64,000 bases of DNA, taken from Chromatiaceae bacterium. Its GTDB lineage: Bacteria > Pseudomonadota > Gammaproteobacteria > Chromatiales > Chromatiaceae. The translations under genes and the position numbers were made by a program. Each line of letters starts with the position of its first letter. Position 1 is the stretch's first letter. The notes beneath the pieces are model-generated. The model was not told where the DNA came from. It made no database searches and saw only the letters and a list, made by a program, of their open reading frames with translations. Of this stretch, positions 57,937 to 64,000 are shown in pieces. The stretch covers positions 558,001 to 622,000 of the forward strand of contig JACKMK010000004.1 of the NCBI GenBank assembly GCA_024235395.1, in the 5' to 3' direction.

Positions 57937-60771
57937 TCAGGCGCCGAGGTGGTGGCCGTCGGTGTCGTCGAGGCGCTCGCCGGGGTCTTCGACACGCCCC
58001 GGTGCCAGCGCGGTATCGATCAATGCGCGCTGTTGCCGACGGTGCAGATCGGCATCGCCGCAGGCCGGCGACGCCGAGGGCGCCCGGCCGGCGTAACCGA
58101 GCGACTGATCGTCGCCGCTGAGCACACGCAGGTGGTGCTGGATCTGGTACCAGGCACCCTGGTTACGCGGCTCTTCCTGGCACCAGACGATCTCCGCGGC
58201 GTTGCGGTAACGTGCGAGATGTTCGGCGAGACGGCGGCGCGGAAACGGATACAGCTGTTCGACACGCAGGATCGCGATATCGTCGAGCTCGCGCGCACGC
58301 CGCTCCGCGAGCAGGTCGAAATACACCTTGCCGCTGCACAGCACCACGCGCCGTACCGCATCGACCGGGAGTTCGTCGGTGTCCGGCTGCACCGTCGCCA
58401 GCGCGCCGTCGGTGAACGCCTCGAGCCGCGACTTCGACAGCGGGTGCCGCAGCAGGCTCTTCGGGGTCATCACGATCAGGGGCCGCCGGAAGCGGCGCTT
58501 GATCTGGTCGCGCAACAGGTGGAAGAACTGCGCCGGCGTACTCGGTACCCAGACACGCATGTTCAGTTCGGCGCACAACTGCAGGTAGCGCTCCAGCCGC
58601 GCCGAGGAGTGTTCCGGTCCCTGGCCCTCGAAGCCGTGCGGCAGGAACAGCGTCAACTGGCACAGCCTGCCCCACTTCAGGAACCCGCTGGCGATGAACT
58701 GGTCGATCACGATCTGCGCGCCGTTGCCGAAGTCGCCGAACTGCGCCTCCCAGATCACCAGGGTGTTCGGCATCGAGGTCGCATAGCCGTATTCGAAGCC
58801 GAGCACCGCGAGCTCGGACAACAGCGAATTGTTCACCTCGAAGCGTGGCTGGCCGGCGAACAGGTGCGCCAGCGGCACGTGCTGACGGAAGCTCTGCTGA
58901 TCGTGGAAGGCCGCATGCCGGTGGGCGAAGGTACCGCGCACCGAGTCCTGGCCCGACAGGCGCACCGCGTGCCCCTCGTGCAACAGGGTGGCGTACGCCA
59001 GCGTCTCGGCCATGCCCCAGTCGAGCGGCTGCTCGCCGTCGAGCATCCGCTGGCGGTCGTCGACGACCCGCTTCACCCCGCGCTGCAGTTCGAATCCCTC
59101 GGGCAGATGCAGTGCACGCTGTCCCAGCCAGGTGAGCTTCGGCAACGGCACACGCGTCTCGACGACCTCGTCGGGTCGCGCGTTCAGGTACTGCTCCCAG
59201 TGCGCCTCGTAGCCGGTGCGTGAACCGTGCAGGAACTCGCGCACCACGACCTGGCCCTGTTCCAGCGACGCACGGTAGGCCTCGCGCATCGCCTCGGGTT
59301 CGGCGGTCTCGATCAGGCCCTGCGCGACCAGCCGTTCGGCATAGAGCGCACGCACCGTCTGCATCCGCCGGATGCGCTGGTACATCTGCGGCTGGGTCAT
59401 CATCGGCTCGTCGGCCTCGTTGTGCCCATGGCGCCGATAGCAGACCAGGTCGATCACCACGTCGTTGTGGAACGTCATCCGGTAGTCGAGCGCGAGGCGG
59501 GTGACGAACAGCACCGCGTCGGGATCGTCGCCGTTGACGTGGAAGATCGGCGCCTGGATCAGTTTCGCAACCTCGGTGCAGTACAGCGTCGAACGCGCCT
59601 CGTGCGGGTGACTGGTGGTGAAACCGATCTGGTTGTTGACCACGATGTGCACGGTGCCGCCGGTGCCGTAGGCGGTGGTCTTGGACAGGCTCAGCGTCTC
59701 GGTGACCACGCCCTGGCCGATGAACGCCGCGTCGCCGTGCACGATCACCGGCAGCACGAGGTCGGTCGCGTCCTCTTCATGGCGGTCCTGGCGCGCACGG
59801 CAGCCACCCTCGACCACCGGCGCGATGATCTCCAGGTGCGACGGATTGAACGCCAGCGACAGGTGCACGGGACCGCCCGGGGTCTGGATGTTCGAATAGA
59901 AGCCCTGGTGGTATTTGACGTCGCCCGAGCCGCTCGCCGCGGTCGCCCCGGGCACCCCCTCGAACTCCGAGAACAGGTCGCTCGGCGCCTTGCCGAGCAG
60001 GTTGACCAGCACGTTCAAGCGGCCGCGATGCGCCATGCCGATCACGATGTCGGTGATGCCGCGCCGACCGCCGCCCTGGACGATCTCGTCGAGCAGCGGG
60101 ATCAACGCATCGGCGCCCTCGAGCGAGAAGCGCTTCTGCCCGACGTAGCGGTGATGCAGATACTGTTCGAGACCCTCGGCGGCAGTCAGGTCGCGCAGCG
60201 TATCGATGCGCGCCTGCGACGCGTGTTGTTCGGCCCAGCGGCCGCGACTCGATTCCAGGCGCCGCTCGATCCAGCGTCGCTCGTCGGACGCCGAGATATG
60301 CATGTGCTCGCTGGCGATGGTGCCGCAGTAGACGCGCTCCAGGATCTCGACGACCTCGCGCGCCGGCAGCGGTTTCTCGGCATCGATCGCGACGACGTTG
60401 ACCGGGTGCTGCAGCGCCTCTTCGTCGAGGCCGTAATAGCTCGGGTCGAGTTCGCGCGGATGCTTGCGCGGCATCAGGCCGAGCGGATCGATGTCGGCGT
60501 ACAGGTGGCCGAGCAGGCGGTAGGCGAGGATCAGGCGTTCGATGCCGGACAGCGTGTCGGTACGGTCCTCCGGCGTCAGGGGAGCACGGGTGCGGTCCGC
60601 GGTCGGCTCGCCATCCGCCGCGCCCTGTTCGAAGCCGTAGAAGAACGAGCGCCACTCCGGCGACACGCTCTCCGGGTCATCGGAAAACGCCTCGTACAGT
60701 TGATCGATGTATTCGGCATTGGCGCCGCTGAAACCCGAGGTCCGACGCAGGGTCTTGAGAGGCTTGTCCAT
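57937..60771 (-). CDS. sucA: 2-oxoglutarate dehydrogenase E1 component
   Basis: Thiamine-diphosphate-dependent decarboxylase of the OGDH complex, TCA cycle. Starts MDKPLKTLRRTSGFSGANAEYIDQLY, matching E. coli near SSYLSGANQ; GMAHRGRLNVLVN, HGDAAFIGQGVV and NNQIGFTT are the TPP-binding and catalytic regions. 944 residues from ATG 60771; a GTG at 60792 is also possible. sucB and lpd are not adjacent, which is unusual because the three normally form an operon. The C-terminal tail is longer than in E. coli by about 15 residues. Confidence 0.94.
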   Translation of the reverse strand: MDKPLKTLRRTSGFSGANAEYIDQLYEAFSDDPESVSPEWRSFFYGFEQGAADGEPTADRTRAPLTPEDRTDTLSGIERLILAYRLLGHLYADIDPLGLMPRKHPRELDPSYYGLDEEALQHPVNVVAIDAEKPLPAREVVEILERVYCGTIASEHMHISASDERRWIERRLESSRGRWAEQHASQARIDTLRDLTAAEGLEQYLHHRYVGQKRFSLEGADALIPLLDEIVQGGGRRGITDIVIGMAHRGRLNVLVNLLGKAPSDLFSEFEGVPGATAASGSGDVKYHQGFYSNIQTPGGPVHLSLAFNPSHLEIIAPVVEGGCRARQDRHEEDATDLVLPVIVHGDAAFIGQGVVTETLSLSKTTAYGTGGTVHIVVNNQIGFTTSHPHEARSTLYCTEVAKLIQAPIFHVNGDDPDAVLFVTRLALDYRMTFHNDVVIDLVCYRRHGHNEADEPMMTQPQMYQRIRRMQTVRALYAERLVAQGLIETAEPEAMREAYRASLEQGQVVVREFLHGSRTGYEAHWEQYLNARPDEVVETRVPLPKLTWLGQRALHLPEGFELQRGVKRVVDDRQRMLDGEQPLDWGMAETLAYATLLHEGHAVRLSGQDSVRGTFAHRHAAFHDQQSFRQHVPLAHLFAGQPRFEVNNSLLSELAVLGFEYGYATSMPNTLVIWEAQFGDFGNGAQIVIDQFIASGFLKWGRLCQLTLFLPHGFEGQGPEHSSARLERYLQLCAELNMRVWVPSTPAQFFHLLRDQIKRRFRRPLIVMTPKSLLRHPLSKSRLEAFTDGALATVQPDTDELPVDAVRRVVLCSGKVYFDLLAERRARELDDIAILRVEQLYPFPRRRLAEHLARYRNAAEIVWCQEEPRNQGAWYQIQHHLRVLSGDDQSLGYAGRAPSASPACGDADLHRRQQRALIDTALAPGRVEDPGERLDDTDGHHLGA

Positions 60772-61041
60772 CGGGTCGATCTTCGCGCGCACCTTGGCGT
60801 TACAACGGCAGGCATCGGCGCGACCGCGCCGTGCGATTGCCTCGCTGGATTATACGGGGAACGCTATCGCCGCTGGAGTAATGTCGCGGGCGTTAAGTTG
60901 ACCGACGACAAGTCGCCGCGCATTGCCAGGAGATGAAGGTGCTTGAAGGCACGGGCGCCGCGGTGAGATCGCACCAGCAGCGCGCATTCCCACCCTGCAT
61001 TGCACCGCCGACGTGCACGCGGTGCCGTCGGCGGGGCGGGA

Positions 61042-61452
61042 TCAGGAGACGCCGCAGCGCACGTCGCGCAGTGCGTTCGGTACCGGAAGACCGAGCAGGC
61101 CGATGCCCCGGCCGAGGCCGTTCGCCAACACCGCGACCACCGGGCAACCGGCCATCGCGAACGGACGCAGCAAAGGCCGCAGCAGCGAGCCCTCGCCCAT
61201 CGTCAGGTCGACCATCGCCGACACGCTGGCACCGACAGCCAATCCGGCGGACAGGTTGTCGATCAGGCCACCGACCAGGAAACCGTACAACAGCGGCACC
61301 GCACGGACCACGAAACGCCCCGATCCCTCTTTGGCGCCGTCAGTCATCTCGTGCGTGTAGTGGACATATTGGTCTTCGTGGGGCCGACGCTCGTCGTCGA
61401 TCGTCTCGACCACCAGTTTCTGAGTCTCGTCACGGGTTTTTTCGATAGCCAT
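61042..61452 (-). CDS. Membrane protein of unknown function, 136 residues
   Basis: Hydrophilic N-terminal 45 residues (acidic and basic, rich in Glu, Asp, His and Tyr), then two hydrophobic regions (about 51-82 and 97-120) with Gly-rich repeats (GGLIDNLSAGLAVGASVSAM, NGLGRGIGLLGLP). Not recognised; the gross architecture (glycine-rich helical hairpin after a charged head) resembles phasin-like or small coat/membrane-binding proteins only in a general sense. ATG at 61452. A palindrome-overlapped promoter lies about 130 bases upstream. Confidence 0.7.
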   Translation of the reverse strand: MAIEKTRDETQKLVVETIDDERRPHEDQYVHYTHEMTDGAKEGSGRFVVRAVPLLYGFLVGGLIDNLSAGLAVGASVSAMVDLTMGEGSLLRPLLRPFAMAGCPVVAVLANGLGRGIGLLGLPVPNALRDVRCGVS

Positions 61453-61569
61453 GTCGTCACCGCACCGTTGTTCAACCAAGCACTTACGATATCGGCCGTT
61501 TACGGCGTTTCTTGATATTGCCGTACGGCCCGGAATGCCCTTGCTGCCGTGCAGCATCCGGCACCCTTC

Positions 61570-61607
61570 TTGTCAACTAATTTAGTACTTTCTAAAGTTC
61601 TTGACAA
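61570..61607 (-). promoter_or_regulatory. Palindromic promoter of the 136-residue membrane protein
   Basis: Minus strand TTGTCA (61607-61602), 17-base spacer, TAAATT (61584-61579). The same interval is an interrupted palindrome: outer arms TTGTCAA and TTGACAA, inner arms TTTAG and CTAAA, four bases between arms on each side. A repressor covering -35 to -10 would fit. Confidence 0.55.
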
Positions 61608-61760
61608 ACGATTTATTGTCGTATTTCTGCTAATTCGTTCCCAGACGCGATCTGCCGGCCGTCTTTGTTTGGGAAAAAAGCGACTACCGAGGCATCGGCC
61701 GGGCACCCGGCCCGCGGCCCTGTACGTCACCGGGCGCTGCAATCGGTGTGCCGAAACGCA

Positions 61761-61789
61761 CAGACCCCGACCGGTCGGGTCGGGGTCTG
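61761..61789 (-). terminator. Strong hairpin after acnB without a T run
   Basis: Twelve base pairs, CAGACCCCGACC with its complement, five-base loop. It begins 27 bases after the acnB stop. No U run, so it may protect the 3' end or be a factor-assisted terminator. Confidence 0.55.
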
Positions 61790-61815
61790 GCATCGCTGAC
61801 GACCGAAAGTGTGCG

Positions 61816-64000
61816 TCAGATCGCGAGCTTGAGCACGACCTCCTGGCCGCGTTTCGCCGACTCGACGAACTCCGGCATCTTGTCGAAGTTCAGGTAGCGA
61901 TAGATCTCCGGCGCCATGCTGTCGATCTTCGTCGCGTACTGCATGTACTCCTCGACGGTCGGCAGCTTGCCGAGCACCGCGGCGATCGCCGCGAGTTCCG
62001 CCGACGCGAGGTAGACGTTCGCACCTTGGCCGAGACGGTTGGGGAAGTTGCGCGTCGAGGTCGAGACCGCGGTCGAGTTCGCCGCGATGCGTGCCTGGTT
62101 ACCCATGCACAATGAACAGCCCGGCATCTCGGTGCGCGCGCCCGAGGTCGCATAGATATTGTAGTAGCCCTCTTCCATCAGCTGGTGCTCGTCCATCTTG
62201 GTCGGCGGCGCGATCCACAGACGGGTCGGGATCACCTCGCCGGCCGCCTGCAGCAGCTTGCCGGCGGCGCGGAAGTGACCGATGTTGGTCATGCAAGAAC
62301 CGATGAACACCTCGTCGATCCTGTCGCCGGCGACCTCGGACAGCGGCTTCACATCGTCCGGGTCGTTCGGGCACGCGAGCAGCGGTTCGGTGATCGCCGA
62401 CATGTCGATCTCGATCACCTCGGCATACTCGGCATCCGGGTCGGCCCGCATCAGCGACGGGTTCTTCAACCACTCTTCCATCGCGCGCGCGCGCCGCTCG
62501 AGCGTGCGCTGGTCCTCGTAGCCGTTGTCGATCATCCAGCGCAGCATCACGATGTTCGAGCGCAGGTACTCGGCAACCGACTCCTCCGACAGCTCGATGG
62601 TGCAGCCGCCGGCCGAACGCTCGGCCGAGGCATCGGAGAGTTCGAACGCCTGCTCGACGGTCAGGTTCGGCAGGCCCTGGATCTCCAGGATGCGACCGTT
62701 GTAGACGTTCTTCTTGCCCTTCTTCTCGATGGTCAGCAGGCCGCGCTGCAGCGCTGCGTACGGGATCGCGTTGACCAGGTCGCGCAACGTGATACCCGGC
62801 TGCATCTCGCCGGTGAACTTCACCAGCACCGACTCGGGCATATCCAAGGGCATCACGCCGAGCGCCGCGGCGAACGCGACCAGGCCGGAGCCGGCCGGGA
62901 ACGAGATACCGAGCGGGAAGCGGGTATGCGAATCGCCGCCGGTGCCGACCTGGTCGGGCAGCAGCATGCGGTTCAGCCAGCTGTGGATGATGCCGTCACC
63001 GGGACGCAACGAGACGCCGCCGCGAGTCTGGATGAAGTCCGGCAGCGTGTGCTGGGTGTTGATGTCGACCGGCTTCGGGTAGGCCGCGGTGTGGCAGAAC
63101 GATTGCATCACCAGGTCGGCCGAGAAACCGAGGCAGGCGAGCTCCTTGAGCTCGTCGCGGGTCATCGGACCGGTCGTGTCCTGCGAGCCGACCGTGCTCA
63201 TGCGCGGCTCGCAATAGGTGCCGGGACGGATGCCGGCAACGCCGCAGGCCTGGCCGACCATCTTCTGCGCCAGCGTGAAACCCTTGCCGCTGTCGGCGGG
63301 ATCGACCGGCGTACGGAACACCTCGCTGTGACCCAGGCCGAGCGACTCGCGCGCCCGGGTCGTCAGGCTGCGCCCGATGATCAGCGGGATGCGTCCACCG
63401 GCCTTCACCTCGTCGAGGATCACCTCGGTCTTCAGGCCGAACTCGCTCAGCAGCTTGCCGGCCTCGTCCTCGATCCGGCCCTCGTAGGGCTTGAGGACGA
63501 TCACGTCGCCCATGTTCAGATCGTCGACCGGGCACTCGATCGGCAGCGCGCCCGAGTCCTCGACGGTGTTGAAGAAGATCGGTGCGATCTTGCCGCCGAG
63601 CACCACCCCGCCCTGGCGCTTGTTCGGCACGAACGGGATGTCCTGGCCCATGTGCCACAGCACCGAGTTGGTCGCCGACTTGCGCGACGAGCCGGTACCG
63701 ACGACGTCGCCGACATAGGCCAGCGGCAGGCCCTTTTCCTTCAGCGCATCGATCGTCTTGATCGGACCGACCTTGCCGGCGTCGTCCGGCTCGATGCCGT
63801 CGCGCGCGTTCTTCAGCATCGCCAGCGCGTGCAGCGGGATGTCCGGACGCGACCAGGCGTCCTGCGCCGGCGACAGGTCGTCGGTGTTGGTCTCGCCGGT
63901 CACCTTGAACACTCTCAGCTTGATCTCGGCCGGCACGTCGGGCTTGCGCGTGAACCACTCGGCGTCCGCCCACGACTGGATCACCGCCTTGGCGTTCGCG
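61816..64000 (-). CDS. acnB: Aconitate hydratase B, 5' end beyond the window
   Basis: Iron-sulfur enzyme of the TCA cycle that interconverts citrate and isocitrate. The 728 residues visible correspond to E. coli AcnB from about residue 150 to the end. Recognised from QSWADAEWF, KVTGETNTDDLSPA, GDVVGTGSSRKSATNSV, GSCMTNIGHFRAAG and the cluster cysteines in PGCSLCMGNQAR. The N-terminal HEAT-like domain lies to the right of position 64000. The apparent start at 63984 is an internal GTG in the same open frame, which continues to the end of the window. Confidence 0.95.
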   Translation of the reverse strand, partial: ANAKAVIQSWADAEWFTRKPDVPAEIKLRVFKVTGETNTDDLSPAQDAWSRPDIPLHALAMLKNARDGIEPDDAGKVGPIKTIDALKEKGLPLAYVGDVVGTGSSRKSATNSVLWHMGQDIPFVPNKRQGGVVLGGKIAPIFFNTVEDSGALPIECPVDDLNMGDVIVLKPYEGRIEDEAGKLLSEFGLKTEVILDEVKAGGRIPLIIGRSLTTRARESLGLGHSEVFRTPVDPADSGKGFTLAQKMVGQACGVAGIRPGTYCEPRMSTVGSQDTTGPMTRDELKELACLGFSADLVMQSFCHTAAYPKPVDINTQHTLPDFIQTRGGVSLRPGDGIIHSWLNRMLLPDQVGTGGDSHTRFPLGISFPAGSGLVAFAAALGVMPLDMPESVLVKFTGEMQPGITLRDLVNAIPYAALQRGLLTIEKKGKKNVYNGRILEIQGLPNLTVEQAFELSDASAERSAGGCTIELSEESVAEYLRSNIVMLRWMIDNGYEDQRTLERRARAMEEWLKNPSLMRADPDAEYAEVIEIDMSAITEPLLACPNDPDDVKPLSEVAGDRIDEVFIGSCMTNIGHFRAAGKLLQAAGEVIPTRLWIAPPTKMDEHQLMEEGYYNIYATSGARTEMPGCSLCMGNQARIAANSTAVSTSTRNFPNRLGQGANVYLASAELAAIAAVLGKLPTVEEYMQYATKIDSMAPEIYRYLNFDKMPEFVESAKRGQEVVLKLAI

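Larger units (their letters stand above)
61453..61815. other. Intergenic region between the unknown membrane protein and acnB
   Basis: Both neighbours are on the minus strand. The region contains a hairpin after acnB (61761-61789) and, at 61570-61607, a palindrome coinciding with a sigma-70 promoter for the downstream gene. It is AT-rich at 61565-61640 and otherwise noncoding. Confidence 0.6.

Noticed and set aside
61042..61452. Magnetosome MamC-like protein
   Set aside because: Gross glycine-rich two-helix layout is similar, but no MamC motif or magnetosome neighbour is present.

Overview
The window is a GC-rich chromosomal segment of a gammaproteobacterium, most likely a sulfur-oxidising member of the Chromatiales or a related lineage. 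Two things support this. First, the block from crcB to roxA keeps an Escherichia coli-like gene order: rarA-lolA-ftsK, trxB, aat, infA, clpA-clpS-cspD, then icd divergent from rluE-nudJ-mnmA-hflD-purB, then roxA. Second, the window carries a dissimilatory-type ATP sulfurylase (sat) and a dense set of multihaem cytochromes, as sulfur lithotrophs and versatile respirers do. I saw no phage, insertion sequence, CRISPR array, rRNA or tRNA. The assignment to a lineage is inference; no 16S marker is present.

Layout. 0-9.7 kb: fluoride channel, rarA, an inverted single-domain globin, lolA-ftsK, alanine dehydrogenase where E. coli has lrp, trxB, a PilZ protein and a FemAB-like acyltransferase. 9.7-14.2 kb: a compact N-degron pathway (aat, bpt, clpA, clpS) with infA. 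14.6-24.8 kb: cspD, icd, RNA and nucleotide modification genes, a LEA-like repeat lipoprotein, purB, an OmpA/TSP3 porin-like protein, the ribosomal oxygenase roxA and a GNAT. 24.8-33.8 kb: a secretin-N-domain protein, nudF, sat, a repeat cluster of palindromic elements, pyrF, lapAB, a FliK-like protein, an SDR and dapB. 33.8-39.1 kb: dnaJ, dnaK, grpE and hrcA with two readable sigma-32 promoters. 39.1-44.5 kb: nadK, recN and a U32 peptidase-family protein of RlhA type.

44.9-56.5 kb is the accessory part. It holds an orphan secreted protein made of two X25 (pullulanase-type) modules with a PEP-CTERM-like tail, then two multihaem respiratory operons. One is pentahaem cytochrome, HAO-like octahaem cytochrome, NapC/NirT and a small membrane protein. 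The other is an octahaem tetrathionate-reductase-family cytochrome with a b-type cytochrome. Together they carry 25 CxxCH motifs. They are followed by a tripartite-type RND pump and adaptor without an outer-membrane partner. 56.7-64 kb: a 64-residue membrane protein, a NIT-like sensor, a solitary 2-oxoglutarate dehydrogenase E1 (sucA), an unknown membrane protein behind a palindromic promoter, and acnB cut by the window edge.

How it fits together: icd, sucA and acnB give an oxidative TCA cycle. Sat would release sulfate and ATP from APS. The two multihaem modules would link the quinone pool to periplasmic nitrogen or sulfur oxyanion chemistry. The most promising candidate for an undescribed system is the 45.7-52.1 kb double-octahaem locus. 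The N-degron block with its overlapping FemAB-like gene is second.
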